The position numbers were made by a program, and so were the translations under genes. The notes below the pieces were generated by a model. The model saw only the letters and a list, made by a program, of their open reading frames with translations, ran no database searches and was not told the origin of the DNA. Shown here piece by piece: positions 1 through 8,685 of a stretch of 64,000 nucleotides of DNA (positions are counted from its first letter, which is position 1; every line of letters starts with the position of its first letter). This DNA comes from Bog-756 sp963713625 (lineage in GTDB: Bacteria > Actinomycetota > Acidimicrobiia > Acidimicrobiales > RAAP-2): contig CAVQMN010000004.1 in assembly GCA_963713625.1 (NCBI GenBank), positions 973,224 to 1,037,223 on the forward strand, written 5' to 3'.

Positions 1-2
1 TC

Positions 3-71
3 CTGGTGGTGCTGGTGGTGGCGGTGCTCTCGTACCGACGCAGCCGGACCGGCGCCGCCGGAGCCGAATAG
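3..71 (+). CDS. C-terminal end of a membrane protein (partial)
   Basis: The open frame enters from the left edge and ends at TAG 69-71. The 22 visible residues are a hydrophobic stretch (LVVLVVAVL) followed by a basic tail with SYRRSRT, which fits the last transmembrane helix and cytoplasmic end of a membrane protein (positive-inside rule). No family can be assigned from so little sequence. Confidence 0.5.
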   Translation: MVVLVVAVLSYRRSRTGAAGAE

Positions 72-437
72 CCGGCCGCCCGAGCGCGCCGCGACCGGAC
101 ACGAGCGACCACTCGATGCTGCCACGGGTACGCTCGGGAGACGGCCGAGAAGGTGACCATCGGGGTAGGCGGAGAAGCGGGAGCCCAGCACCGGTGGTCG
201 TGCCTTGCGTGCGGGACGATGGGGCCGTGGACCCACCAGACCCTTGCCGTGGTTGGTGGGGAGGAACACGGGGACCGGCACCCTGATGAGGACCACGGAG
301 TTCACCACCGTGACGAGGACCTCGACGAGATTCTCCAGAATCTGGCCATTCCGATCGAAGACGCCCCGCCGCCCGGAATTTCGAACTGACCTGCTGCCCA
401 CATTTCCGACCGCCGGTCGGGCGAGGTAGCCTCAGTC
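72..437. other. 366-nt intergenic stretch
   Basis: I see no convincing gene here. Short open frames exist, but their composition (runs of Arg, Gly and His) looks like out-of-frame GC-rich DNA. The only signal is TAGCCT at 427-432, a plausible -10 element five bases before the next start codon. Confidence 0.4.
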
Positions 438-1139
438 ATGGCCCGCCCCGAGCAGGATGGTGACGACGGCTCGTCGCCTCCGATGAGTGGATGGGCCCGG
501 TTCACCGGGTCCATCAGCAACTTCATGATGAAGTCCCCGGCCGACGTCGTTTCCGGCGACGGTGCATCGGACAAGGCGGCGGCCAAGGCGGGACCGGAGA
601 CCATCCCCGAAATCGAGGCGGCCATCAAGCGGGCCGACGACAAGGAGCGACTGATCGGGCTGCTGGCCGCGCCGGTTGCGGCGGCTATCACGCTCCTGGT
701 GGTGTCGGCCCTCGTGGCCCACGACCCGGCCGCCCTGTACAGCAACGGCCAGATCGACAAATTGCACGTGAGCACCTCGCTTTACGTGGAACTCGGAGCA
801 GTGGCCATGGCGCTGGCCCTGACCATGTTGGTGGCGGCCTGGCTCCGGAAGCGTCTCGTGATCGGGATCGCCATGGCGCTGTACGGCCTCAGCATCTTCA
901 ATCTCCACTACTGGGGATTCGGACTGCCGTTCATCCTGGGCGGTGCCTGGTACCTGGTGCGGGCCTATCGACTGTCGGAGAAACTCAAGTTCGCCAAGGC
1001 GGGGGGAACGACCGGTGCCGCTGCCGGCAGCGGCCAGACGGGCCCTCGCCCGCAACCTTCGAAGCGCTACACGCCTCCTGCCGCCCCGGTCCGACGGGCA
1101 CCGAAACCGAAGCCCGGCAAGGAGCTCGAGGCGGGCTGA
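438..1139 (+). CDS. Four-helix membrane protein of unknown function
   Basis: 233 residues. A hydrophilic N-terminal region of about 70 residues contains an amphipathic acidic/basic stretch. Four hydrophobic segments follow at about 73-95, 116-136, 140-158 and 160-177, and then a cytoplasmic-looking Pro/Lys/Ala-rich tail (APKPKPGK). I do not recognise a named family. It resembles small integral membrane proteins that actinobacteria annotate as hypothetical. The ATG lies five bases after a TAGCCT hexamer with no Shine-Dalgarno, so a leaderless transcript is likely. It stands alone, with amt 273 bases downstream. Confidence 0.75.
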   Translation: MARPEQDGDDGSSPPMSGWARFTGSISNFMMKSPADVVSGDGASDKAAAKAGPETIPEIEAAIKRADDKERLIGLLAAPVAAAITLLVVSALVAHDPAALYSNGQIDKLHVSTSLYVELGAVAMALALTMLVAAWLRKRLVIGIAMALYGLSIFNLHYWGFGLPFILGGAWYLVRAYRLSEKLKFAKAGGTTGAAAGSGQTGPRPQPSKRYTPPAAPVRRAPKPKPGKELEAG

Positions 1140-1248
1140 GTCCGGGGCCCGTGCCGCGGGCCGCGTAGGGGTGCACCGACGGCGTATTCCTCCTCCTTTG
1201 TGGTGTCGCGGAGCCGATTTGTGCCCCCGAACAGGGACTTCGTATCAG

Positions 1249-1286
1249 TTCACACGTTGGTAACACGCATGTGACTCTGCTGAAAT
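1249..1286 (+). promoter_or_regulatory. GlnR-like operator upstream of amt-glnK
   Basis: Four pentamers are spaced exactly 11 bp apart: TTCAC (1249), GTAAC (1260), GTGAC (1271) and GAAAT (1282). Actinobacterial GlnR sites are described as alternating gTnAC and GaAAc pentamers separated by six bases. The last three match that layout well. The site is about 127 bp before an ammonium transporter/PII operon, which is the classical GlnR target. Binding itself is inferred. Confidence 0.5.
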
Positions 1287-1412
1287 CCCCACCCGACATT
1301 GTTTGCGGCGGCAAGCCGAACTGCTCGTCTTGCCCTTGGCGAGCCTTGTGCCTCTGTTGGGCGGCGCGGGATCGCCATGACGCAGTGTTAACAAGAGAGG
1401 AGCACTTTCAAC

Positions 1413-3023
1413 GTGCTAGCCGCAGCAGTGTCATATGTGCCGTATCCGAGTTGGCTGAATCCCGGCGACAACACGTGGCAGATAACTGCCGCCACGTTCG
1501 TCGGCCTGATGAGCCTCCCCGGTCTGGCGGTTCTCTATGCGTCCATCGTCCCGAAGAAGTGGGCGGTCAACGTGTTGGGCATGATGTTCGCCGGCTTTTC
1601 GCTGGTGTTGCTGGCCTGGTTCCTGTGGGCCTACAAGATGGGGTTCGGCGCGAACTCGTTCGGAGGCGGCGTCAAGGACGGAGTGCAGACCCAGCTATCG
1701 GGAGTAGGTGGCTGGACGCACTTCATCGACAACTTCCTCGGGAAACCGGGGCCTGTCACCAGCCCACAAGGTGAACAGGGACAAGCGGTATCAGCGGCCA
1801 ACACCCTCATTCCGTTCCACTTCCCAACCGCGTCGCTGGCCTACTTCCAGCTGGTGTTCGCGGCCATCACCCCGCTCCTCTTCCTCGGAAGTGTGCTCGG
1901 GCGCATCAAGTTCCTGGCCTGGTGCATCCTTGTGCCGCTGTGGACGACGTTCGTCTACTCGGTGGACGCCTTCCTGCTGTGGGGCGGTGGCTACTTCGCC
2001 CAGGAGGGATCGCTCGACTTCTCCGGCGGGTACGTCATCCACATGTCTGCCGGTGTGTCGGGCTTTGTCGCCGCCTGGGTCCTCGGGCCCAGACTGCTAC
2101 GAGACCGACAACACTTCCTGCCCAACAACCTGGTCATGGCCGCGGTCGGTGCCGGCATCCTGTGGCTCGGATGGAACGGCTTCAACGGTGGTGACCCGTA
2201 CTACGCCGGAGCCAGTGCCGCCGGTGCCGTGGTCAACACCAACCTGGCCACGGCCATGGGTCTGATCACCTGGGTGGTCCTGGACGCCGTGCTCTCGAAG
2301 GAGAAGAAGCCCGCCTTCCTCGGTGCGGTGAACGGCATGATCTGCGGCCTGGTGGGCATCACACCGTGCGCCGGCTGGGTCAACGGTCAGGGCGCCATCT
2401 ACGTCGGCCTGATCTGCGCAACCATCGTGTGGGTGGCCTGGAACTTCCTGTCCAAGGTGCGGCCGTTCTCCAAGGTGGACGACGCCCTCGGGGTCATCTA
2501 CACCCACGGCATCGCCGGATTCTTCGGTGGCCTGCTCCTCGGGATCTTCGGGGACCCGAACATGTTGGAATACGGCTGCGGCCACCTGGATGCATCCGGT
2601 CAGGTGATCGCCACGACGGCCACCCAGTACGCCACGGCGAAGGGAACGTGTGTGCCGTTCGGTGTGGACGGGCTGATCTACACGGGATCCGCCCACCAAC
2701 TGTGGGAACAGTTCCGGGCTGCCGTCTTCGTCATCCTGTGGTCGGCCGTCATCACCTTCATCCTGATGAAGCTCATCGGGCTCGTACTCCGTGGCGCCCG
2801 TTACAAGGACGAGATCCTCGAAGTGGGCGACCTGGCCATCCACGGCGAGGAGGCCTTCCCTGAGGAGACCTTCGCCGAGCGGGTCGGGGCCATGGCCATG
2901 GCCGGCGACGAGTCACGGGGTGGCGGCGGTGGTCAGCTGACCGTCTCGGCCAGAGTGGATGTGGACGACGGACTCGGCAGCAAACCCAACGACCTGCCAC
3001 CGCCCGATACCGTCGGCCTCTAA
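1413..3023 (+). CDS. amt: Ammonium transporter (Amt/MEP/Rh family)
   Basis: 536 residues. It moves ammonium/ammonia across the cytoplasmic membrane, probably as a trimer. About eleven hydrophobic segments are visible. Family signatures include the region DFSGGYVIHMSAG, carrying the first pore histidine, and GVIYTHGIAGFFGG, carrying the second. GTG 1413 is chosen because GAGAGGAGC sits just upstream. The C-terminal tail after about residue 460 is long and hydrophilic (acidic, then a Gly-rich run) compared with a minimal Amt. That is the side on which PII proteins dock. glnK follows 31 bases downstream, making the standard amt-glnK pair, and a GlnR-like box lies upstream. Confident call. Confidence 0.95.
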   Translation: MLAAAVSYVPYPSWLNPGDNTWQITAATFVGLMSLPGLAVLYASIVPKKWAVNVLGMMFAGFSLVLLAWFLWAYKMGFGANSFGGGVKDGVQTQLSGVGGWTHFIDNFLGKPGPVTSPQGEQGQAVSAANTLIPFHFPTASLAYFQLVFAAITPLLFLGSVLGRIKFLAWCILVPLWTTFVYSVDAFLLWGGGYFAQEGSLDFSGGYVIHMSAGVSGFVAAWVLGPRLLRDRQHFLPNNLVMAAVGAGILWLGWNGFNGGDPYYAGASAAGAVVNTNLATAMGLITWVVLDAVLSKEKKPAFLGAVNGMICGLVGITPCAGWVNGQGAIYVGLICATIVWVAWNFLSKVRPFSKVDDALGVIYTHGIAGFFGGLLLGIFGDPNMLEYGCGHLDASGQVIATTATQYATAKGTCVPFGVDGLIYTGSAHQLWEQFRAAVFVILWSAVITFILMKLIGLVLRGARYKDEILEVGDLAIHGEEAFPEETFAERVGAMAMAGDESRGGGGGQLTVSARVDVDDGLGSKPNDLPPPDTVGL

Positions 3024-3054
3024 CTCGACCACTACGAATCCAAGGAGAAACCAA

Positions 3055-3393
3055 ATGAAGTTAGTCGTAGCGGTACTGAAGCCGTTCAAACTCGATGATG
3101 TGAAAGAGGGCCTCAAGACCCTCGGTGTGCACGGCCTGACGCTGACCGAAGCCCAGGGCTTCGGACGGCAGCGGGGCCACACCGAGGTCTACCGGGGAGC
3201 GGAGTACGAGGTCGAGTTCGTGCCGAAGATCCGGCTCGAAGTCCTCGTGGACGACTCCCAGGTGGACGAGGTGACCTCGACCATCGTCGACACTGCGGGA
3301 ACCGGGAAGATCGGTGACGGCAAAGTCTGGGTCCTCCCCGTGGAGGAAGTCATCAGGGTCCGGACCGGAGAGCGTGGAGCGGACGCCCTTTGA
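3055..3393 (+). CDS. glnK: Nitrogen regulatory protein P-II
   Basis: 112 residues, the normal PII length. A trimeric signal protein that binds ATP/ADP and 2-oxoglutarate and blocks or releases the Amt pore. The T-loop contains Tyr51 in the context YRGAEY, the residue modified in many bacteria (adenylylated in several actinobacteria). The C-terminal GDGKVWVLPVEEVIRVRTGE segment is typical of the family. AAGGAGAAA is a good Shine-Dalgarno six bases before the ATG. It is cotranscribed with amt, and a strong hairpin follows. GlnK versus GlnB cannot be told from sequence alone; linkage to amt favours GlnK. Confidence 0.95.
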   Translation: MKLVVAVLKPFKLDDVKEGLKTLGVHGLTLTEAQGFGRQRGHTEVYRGAEYEVEFVPKIRLEVLVDDSQVDEVTSTIVDTAGTGKIGDGKVWVLPVEEVIRVRTGERGADAL

Positions 3394-3452
3394 CCGTCGT
3401 CCACCGAACAGTTCATGGTGTCGTTTGTGGGGACAGACGAACCTGAATGACA

Positions 3453-3482
3453 AGAGGGCCGGCTCCAACGAGCCGGCCCTCT
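3453..3482. terminator. Perfect 12-bp hairpin between convergent glnK and gpmA
   Basis: The stem AGAGGGCCGGCT pairs without mismatch with AGCCGGCCCTCT around a six-base loop (CCAACG). It lies 59 bases after glnK and 56 bases beyond the gpmA stop, so it can end transcription from both sides. There is no strong U-tract, which is usual in high-GC actinobacteria. Confidence 0.8.
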
Positions 3483-3538
3483 GTCGTTCCCCACGTCATC
3501 CGCCTGCGCCGCCGAGCCTCCGTTCGCCCACGCTGGGG

Positions 3539-4294
3539 TCAGCCCGCCTGCCGGCGCACGGCCTCGGCCGCCTCCCGGGCGGCTTCGGCATCGCCCAGGT
3601 AGTCCCCGGACACCACGTTCAGGTCGTTGTCGAACTCGTAGAGGAAGGGGATGCCGGTCGGGATCTCCAGGTCGACGATCTCCTCGTCGCTCTGACCGTC
3701 GATGTGCTTGCGCAGCGCCCGCAGGCTGTTCCCATGGGCCGCCACCAGCACGGCCCCGCCCCGTGCACCCTCGGCCAACAGGTCGGGAACGATGGCGTCC
3801 TCCCAGTAGGGGAGGACGCGGGCCACCACGTCGGCCAGACACTCGGTGGTGGGCAGGGCCTCGACGGGAACGTCGCGGTAACGGGGATCCCCGGCGGGGT
3901 GATGGGGGCTTCCGGGCTCGACCGGCGGCGGCGGGGTGCCGTAGCTCCGTCGCCAGGCGAGCACCTGGGCCATTCCGTGCTCAGCCGCGGTCTGTTCCTT
4001 GTTCTTCCCCTGCAGAGCGCCGTAGTGGCGCTCGTTGAGTCGCCAGTGGCGACGGACGGGCAACCACGAGCGTCCGGCTGCTTCGAGGGCCAGCTCGGCC
4101 GTCCGGATGGCCCGGAGCAGTACGGACGTATGGACAATCCGCAGATCCAGGTCGACCTGGTCGGTCAGGAGCCGACCGGCATCCCGCGCCTCGGACCGGC
4201 CCACCTCGGTGAGGTCCACGTCGTGCCATCCGGTGAAGAGGTTGTCTGCGTTCCACTGCGACTGACCGTGTCGGAGAAGTACCAGTTGAGGCAT
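3539..4294 (-). CDS. gpmA: 2,3-bisphosphoglycerate-dependent phosphoglycerate mutase
   Basis: 251 residues, the usual length for the dPGM family. It interconverts 3- and 2-phosphoglycerate in the cytosol (glycolysis/gluconeogenesis). The phosphohistidine motif LLRHGQSQWN places the catalytic His at 9. The second His (187) is in AAHGNSLRAL, and the acid residue Glu88 is in LNERHYGALQG. The insert specific to dPGM over related phosphatases (about 100-145) is present. On the minus strand TACGCT lies six bases before the ATG and there is no Shine-Dalgarno, which suggests a leaderless mRNA. Confidence 0.95.
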   Translation of the reverse strand: MPQLVLLRHGQSQWNADNLFTGWHDVDLTEVGRSEARDAGRLLTDQVDLDLRIVHTSVLLRAIRTAELALEAAGRSWLPVRRHWRLNERHYGALQGKNKEQTAAEHGMAQVLAWRRSYGTPPPPVEPGSPHHPAGDPRYRDVPVEALPTTECLADVVARVLPYWEDAIVPDLLAEGARGGAVLVAAHGNSLRALRKHIDGQSDEEIVDLEIPTGIPFLYEFDNDLNVVSGDYLGDAEAAREAAEAVRRQAG

Positions 4295-4416
4295 GGTTCG
4301 AGCGTATCCCCCCTCGGCTGCACCGCCGTCCGCGACCCAGCTCGGGCAACGGGTGGTCCGGGGCCTGTCACCCGCCTTCCTGGAGCATCGACGGGCGCAC
4401 CGGCCATAATCGTGGC

Positions 4417-4647
4417 GTGACCGGGAGACTGGGCGGCGGCTACCACCGGGGGTGGACGGGCAGGGACTACCACGTCACCGGCGGCCACGAAGCCGAAGCC
4501 AAGGCCGAGCAGGAGGCGAAGAAACCCAACCGGCTCGGCCTGTGGGTGTTGCACAAGCTGGGCTACCGGGGGCCCGATCCGAAACCACCGGAGCACCCTC
4601 CCCATCACGGTGCCCCTTCCCGTCCGCGATCGCCCCACCACGAGTAG
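4417..4647 (+). CDS. Small basic hypothetical protein
   Basis: 76 residues, rich in Gly, His, Pro and Lys, with an Ala/Glu/Lys helix-like middle (HEAEAKAEQEAKKP) and a hydrophobic patch LGLWVLHKLGYRG. No family recognised. Support for a real gene is a CATAAT hexamer seven bases before the GTG, matching the leaderless pattern of its neighbours, and reasonable third-position GC. It could be a spurious frame. Confidence 0.4.
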   Translation: MTGRLGGGYHRGWTGRDYHVTGGHEAEAKAEQEAKKPNRLGLWVLHKLGYRGPDPKPPEHPPHHGAPSRPRSPHHE

Positions 4648-4988
4648 GCCCGCCCGGGCCGGACGGATCGGCGTTGTTCAGGGCAGAGGTGCAGCGCGCA
4701 GGTGTAGGGGCTTGACCTGGGGATTTACCGCGTTTCGACCCCAAGGGCAGGAGAACCCTGCTCAAAAGAACAGAAAACCTATACATGGAGCACTCAACTT
4801 TGGTATAGTGAAACTGTAAGAAAACAGGATGCCGACAGAAAAGTGCAGGAGAACTGCGGGAGAATCGGTGTCAGGAGAACGCCGGGCGCCTGGAGAGACA
4901 GGTGCCCGAAGAAGACAGTCGGAAGAAGAGACAGAGTGCCCGAAGGGGCAGCGAGTAGCCCGAACGGGCAGTGAGTAGGAGGAACAAG
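4648..4988 (+). promoter_or_regulatory. Repeat-rich promoter/leader region of the dnaK operon
   Basis: 341 bases without a gene, unusually A-rich for this DNA. TATAGT at 4804-4809 is the best -10 candidate, with no good -35, leaving a leader of about 170 nt. CAGGAGAAC occurs three times (4748, 4846, 4872). GCCCGAA occurs at 4904 and again in a tandem pair just before dnaK. I looked for the HspR operator (CTTGAGT-N7-ACTCAAG) and found only a lone ACTCAA half at 4792, so HspR control is not shown by the sequence. Confidence 0.5.
4938..4977 (+). repeat. Tandem 20-bp repeat in dnaK leader
   Basis: Two head-to-tail copies of GCCCGAANGGGCAGYGAGTA at 4938-4957 and 4958-4977, differing at two positions. 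Each contains a short GCCC-GAAN-GGGC hairpin. The end of the second copy runs into the AGGAGGA Shine-Dalgarno (4977-4983) of dnaK. A third GCCCGAA lies at 4904. Confidence 0.85.
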
Positions 4989-6821
4989 ATGGCCAAGGCC
5001 GTAGGAATCGATCTCGGAACGACCAACTCGGTGGTATCCGTGCTGGAGGCCGGTGAGCCGGTCGTCATACCCAACGCCGAAGGTGGACGGACGACCCCGT
5101 CAGTGGTCGGATTCGCCAAGTCGGGTGAGGTACTCGTCGGGGAGGTGGCCAAGAGGCAGGCCATCACCAACCCCGACCGGACGATCCGCTCGGTCAAGCG
5201 GCACATGGGGACGTCGTGGACGGTCGACATCGACGGCAAGGCCTACACCGCGCAGGAGATCTCGGCGCGCATTCTGGGCAAGCTGAAGAGGGATGCCGAG
5301 GCGTTCCTCGGCGACACGGTCAACCAGGCCGTCATCACCGTCCCCGCCTACTTCGACGACGCACAGCGGACGGCGACCAAGGAGGCGGGCGCCATCGCCG
5401 GCCTCGAGGTCCTGCGCATCATCAACGAGCCCACGGCCGCAGCTCTGGCCTACGGCTTGGACAAAGAAGGTGCGGATCAGACCGTGCTGGTCTTCGACCT
5501 CGGGGGCGGCACCTTTGACGTGTCCCTCCTCGAGATCGGCGACGGTGTCTTCGAGGTGAAGTCGACCGCCGGCAACTCCAAGCTGGGTGGCGACGACTGG
5601 GACCAGCGGATCATCGACTGGTTGGTCAAGACGTTCAAGGACACCGAAGGTGTCGACCTCTCCACCGACAAGATGGCCACCCAACGCCTGCAGGAGGCGG
5701 CTGAGAAAGCGAAGATCGAGCTCTCCTCGTTGCAGGAGACCCAGATCAACCTGCCCTTCATCACCGCCACCTCCGAGGGTCCCAAGCACCTCGACGTGAA
5801 GCTGACCCGGGCCACGTTCAACGAGTTGACGGCCGATCTGGTCGAGGCCTGCAAAGGACCGTTCGATCAGGCCATCGCCGACTCGGGTCTGTCCAAGTCG
5901 GACATCGACCACGTCGTGCTGGTCGGAGGGTCCACCCGGATCCCCGCCGTCCAGGAGCTGGTCCAGCAGATGACCGGCAAGGAAGCCCACAAGGGTGTCA
6001 ATCCCGACGAAGTGGTGGCCATCGGCGCGGCCGTGCAGGCCGGTGTCCTGAAGGGTGAGGTCAAAGACGTCCTCCTCCTCGATGTGACCCCGCTGTCGCT
6101 CGGCATCGAGACCAAGGGCAGTGTGATGCACCGTCTCATCGAGCGGAACACCACCATCCCGACCAAGCGCAGCGAGGTCTTCACCACCGCCGATGACAAT
6201 CAGCCCTCGGTCGAGGTCCACGTGCTCCAGGGCGAGCGCGAGATGGCCATGTACAACAAGACGCTGGGCAAGTTCCAGTTGGTGGATCTGCCTCCCGCTC
6301 CTCGGGGCGTGCCGCAGATCGAGGTCACCTTCGACATCGATGCCAACGGCATCGTCCATGTGTCGGCCAAGGACCGGGCCACCGGCAAGGAGCAGTCCAT
6401 GACCATCACCGGCCAGTCATCGCTGGCCAAGGATGACATCGAGCGCATGGTCAAAGACGCCGAGGCCCACGCTGAGGACGACCGCCGTCGCAAGGAGGAG
6501 GCCGAGGTGCGCAACAACGCCGACACCCTCGTCTACCAGACGGAGAAGCTCCTGAAGGATCAGGGTGAGAAGTTCCAGGGTGACGAGAAGGAGAAGGTCG
6601 AGTCCTCGCTCAGCGCGCTGAAAGAGGCCCTGGCCGGCTCGGACGTCGAGGCCATCAAGACGGCGACGGAGACATTGCTGACGGCCAGCCAGTCGTTCAG
6701 CCAGCGTCTCTACGAGGAGGCGTCGAAGGCGGACGCAGCGGCACCGGGCGGCGAGGTGCCGGCCGATGACTCCTCTGACGACGAGGTCGTGGACGCCGAG
6801 ATCGTCGACGACAAGAGCTGA
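4989..6821 (+). CDS. dnaK: Molecular chaperone DnaK (Hsp70)
   Basis: 610 residues. An ATP-driven chaperone that works with DnaJ and GrpE. The ATPase domain begins GIDLGTTNSVV (residue 6 on). Further phosphate and connect motifs are FDLGGGTFDVSLLE and VVLVGGSTRIPAVQ. The substrate-binding domain starts near TPLSLGIETKG, and the lid ends in an acidic tail (VVDAEIVDDKS). An in-frame GTG lies 18 bases upstream, but ATG 4989 is preferred because AGGAGGA is five bases before it and the protein then starts MAKAVGIDLG as in homologues. grpE follows after six bases. Confidence 0.98.
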   Translation: MAKAVGIDLGTTNSVVSVLEAGEPVVIPNAEGGRTTPSVVGFAKSGEVLVGEVAKRQAITNPDRTIRSVKRHMGTSWTVDIDGKAYTAQEISARILGKLKRDAEAFLGDTVNQAVITVPAYFDDAQRTATKEAGAIAGLEVLRIINEPTAAALAYGLDKEGADQTVLVFDLGGGTFDVSLLEIGDGVFEVKSTAGNSKLGGDDWDQRIIDWLVKTFKDTEGVDLSTDKMATQRLQEAAEKAKIELSSLQETQINLPFITATSEGPKHLDVKLTRATFNELTADLVEACKGPFDQAIADSGLSKSDIDHVVLVGGSTRIPAVQELVQQMTGKEAHKGVNPDEVVAIGAAVQAGVLKGEVKDVLLLDVTPLSLGIETKGSVMHRLIERNTTIPTKRSEVFTTADDNQPSVEVHVLQGEREMAMYNKTLGKFQLVDLPPAPRGVPQIEVTFDIDANGIVHVSAKDRATGKEQSMTITGQSSLAKDDIERMVKDAEAHAEDDRRRKEEAEVRNNADTLVYQTEKLLKDQGEKFQGDEKEKVESSLSALKEALAGSDVEAIKTATETLLTASQSFSQRLYEEASKADAAAPGGEVPADDSSDDEVVDAEIVDDKS

Positions 6822-6827
6822 TCGCCG

Positions 6828-7535
6828 ATGAACGACATCTTTGGGTCAGACCGGGACGCGGGAGAACAGGAGCCGGAGGTCGAAGAGATCTCCGGCTCCG
6901 GGTTCGGCCGCGGCGCCGGTCTGGATGAGGAGGGGCACACCGACGCCGGCGCGCGGGACACCGATGTGGTCGACGCGGAGGTCATCGGCGACGATCTCGA
7001 CGACGACGCCACCGGGATCATCAGTGGCACCGCCCCCGAGCTCGGCGATCTGAAGGCGGCGTTGACCCAACGCGACGAGTACCTCGACTCGCTGCGCCGC
7101 CTGCAAGCCGAATTCGAGAATTACAAGAAGCGGGTGGCCAAGCAGCAGAGTGACCAGGTGGCCCGGGCCGCCCTGTCCCTGGTGGACAAACTGCTCCCGG
7201 TGCTCGACACGCTGGATCTGGCCACCTCCCATATCGGTGATGCCGAATCGGCCGACGGGCGGGCCCTGCTGGCCGCGTCCGGCCAGCTCCGCGATGTGCT
7301 GGTCAAAGAGGGTCTCGAGCGCATCGACCCGCTGGGTGAGGAGTTCGACCCCAACGCCCACGAGGCGGTCGGCCACGTGGCCGACGAAGGTGAGCATGGC
7401 GCGCCCGGAGCCGACGGGCCGCCGGACGGCGCGTCGGTCGCATCAGGCGAGCCGGTGGTGGCCGAAGTCATGCGACCCGGGTACCGCTGGCGGGGCGCAG
7501 TGGTGCGTCCGGCCATGGTGACGGTGCGGGGCTGA
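6828..7535 (+). CDS. grpE: Nucleotide exchange factor GrpE
   Basis: 235 residues. It releases ADP from DnaK. The first 65 residues are acidic and disordered. The long helix used for dimerisation is visible as YLDSLRRLQAEFENYKKRVAKQQ (about 85-107), followed by the four-helix part with LLPVLDTLDLA and GLERIDPLGEEFDPNAHEAVGHV. In the C-terminal beta domain the loop after HVADEG is enlarged with about 18 residues of Gly/Ala/Asp/Pro (GAPGADGPPDGAS) before VVAEVMRPGYRWRGAVVRPA. That insertion is a local elaboration. It sits in the dnaK operon, six bases behind dnaK. Confidence 0.95.
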   Translation: MNDIFGSDRDAGEQEPEVEEISGSGFGRGAGLDEEGHTDAGARDTDVVDAEVIGDDLDDDATGIISGTAPELGDLKAALTQRDEYLDSLRRLQAEFENYKKRVAKQQSDQVARAALSLVDKLLPVLDTLDLATSHIGDAESADGRALLAASGQLRDVLVKEGLERIDPLGEEFDPNAHEAVGHVADEGEHGAPGADGPPDGASVASGEPVVAEVMRPGYRWRGAVVRPAMVTVRG

Positions 7536-7556
7536 GAGGGACCGGGTAGAGGCTAC

Positions 7557-8684
7557 GTGGCGCCGCAACGCGAATGGTTCGAAAAGGACTACTACAAGAC
7601 CCTGGGTGTTTCCTCGACGGCGACGGCCAAGGAGATCACCAGCGCCTATAGGAAGCTGGCCAAGAAGCACCACCCGGACACCAACCCGGGTCAGGAAGAG
7701 ACGTTCAAGGAGATCAGCGCGGCCTACGACGTGCTCGGTGACGCCGACCGGCGCAAGGAGTACGACGAGGTGCGGGCCATGGGTCCCGCGGCCGGCGGCT
7801 TCGGCGGAGGGTTTCCCGGCGGCTTCGGCGGAGCCGGTGGTGGCGGTGGCTCCTACCGGGTGGAGGACATGGGCGACCTCGGCGATCTCTTCGGCGGTCT
7901 GTTCGGCCGGGGCCGGCGAGGCGGCGGGTCTTCCGGCCCGCAACGGGGCGCCGACCTCGAGACCGAGCTGCATCTGTCGTTCGAGGATGCGGTGGGCGGG
8001 GTGACCACCTCGGTCAATCTCACCTCCGACGTCCGGTGTCACACGTGCGGGGGAACCGGGGCCGCCCCGGGGACCCATCCGGTGACCTGTCCGCGCTGTG
8101 GCGGCTCGGGAACCCTCCAAGACGACCAGGGCCTCTTCTCCCTCAGCCAGATCTGTCCCCAGTGCGGAGGCCGGGGGACGGTGGTGACCACCCCCTGTCC
8201 GACCTGCTCGGGCACGGGTGTCGAGCACCGTAACCGCACCGTCAAGGTGCGTATTCCAGCCGGGGTCGAGGACGGGCAGCGGATCCGGGTCAAGGGGAAA
8301 GGGGCGGCCGGACGGGGCAACGCCCCGAGTGGCGATCTCTATGTCGTGGTCCGGGTGGACAGGCACGGGGTGTTCGGACGTCGGGGCCGCAACCTGACCC
8401 TCACCGTGCCCATCTCCTATCCGGAGGCAACCCTGGGCACGACCCTCACCGTTCCCACTCTCACCGATCCGGTGACCCTGCGGGTGCCGGCGGGCACCCC
8501 GTCGGGCCGCACCTTCCGGGTCAAGGGGCGTGGTGTCCCGGCGGGCAAGAAGACCACCACCGGCGACCTCCTGGTCACCGTCGAAGTGGCCGTGCCCGAT
8601 TCCCTGACCGACGATCAGCGCGCCGCCGTCGAGGCCCTGGCCGAGGTGGTCGAACCGCCGGCGCGCGACGCACTGGGGGTGTGA
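7557..8684 (+). CDS. dnaJ: Co-chaperone DnaJ (Hsp40, type I)
   Basis: 375 residues. It stimulates DnaK ATPase and delivers substrates. The J-domain (about 10-75) contains the HPD motif in KKHHPDTNPG. A Gly-rich linker (GGGFPGGFGGAGGGGG) follows. Four zinc motifs are intact: CHTCGGTG, CPRCGGSG, CPQCGGRG and CPTCSGTG. Then come the two peptide-binding beta domains. GTG 7557 gives the N-terminus MAPQREWFEKDYYKTLGV, normal for actinobacterial DnaJ1. hspR starts one base after the stop. Confidence 0.97.
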   Translation: MAPQREWFEKDYYKTLGVSSTATAKEITSAYRKLAKKHHPDTNPGQEETFKEISAAYDVLGDADRRKEYDEVRAMGPAAGGFGGGFPGGFGGAGGGGGSYRVEDMGDLGDLFGGLFGRGRRGGGSSGPQRGADLETELHLSFEDAVGGVTTSVNLTSDVRCHTCGGTGAAPGTHPVTCPRCGGSGTLQDDQGLFSLSQICPQCGGRGTVVTTPCPTCSGTGVEHRNRTVKVRIPAGVEDGQRIRVKGKGAAGRGNAPSGDLYVVVRVDRHGVFGRRGRNLTLTVPISYPEATLGTTLTVPTLTDPVTLRVPAGTPSGRTFRVKGRGVPAGKKTTTGDLLVTVEVAVPDSLTDDQRAAVEALAEVVEPPARDALGV

Positions 8685-8685
8685 G

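Noticed and set aside
153..429. Small genes in the first 400 bases
   Set aside because: No ribosome site or -10 at proper distance, and His/Arg/Gly-rich products typical of non-coding frames.
4748..4810. HspR operator (HAIR) before dnaK
   Set aside because: Only a single ACTCAA half at 4792 is present; no CTTGAGT partner at the required seven-base spacing.
4938..4977. Tandem 20-mer as a CRISPR or transposon end
   Set aside because: Only two full adjacent copies without spacers, no associated genes; treated as leader structure.
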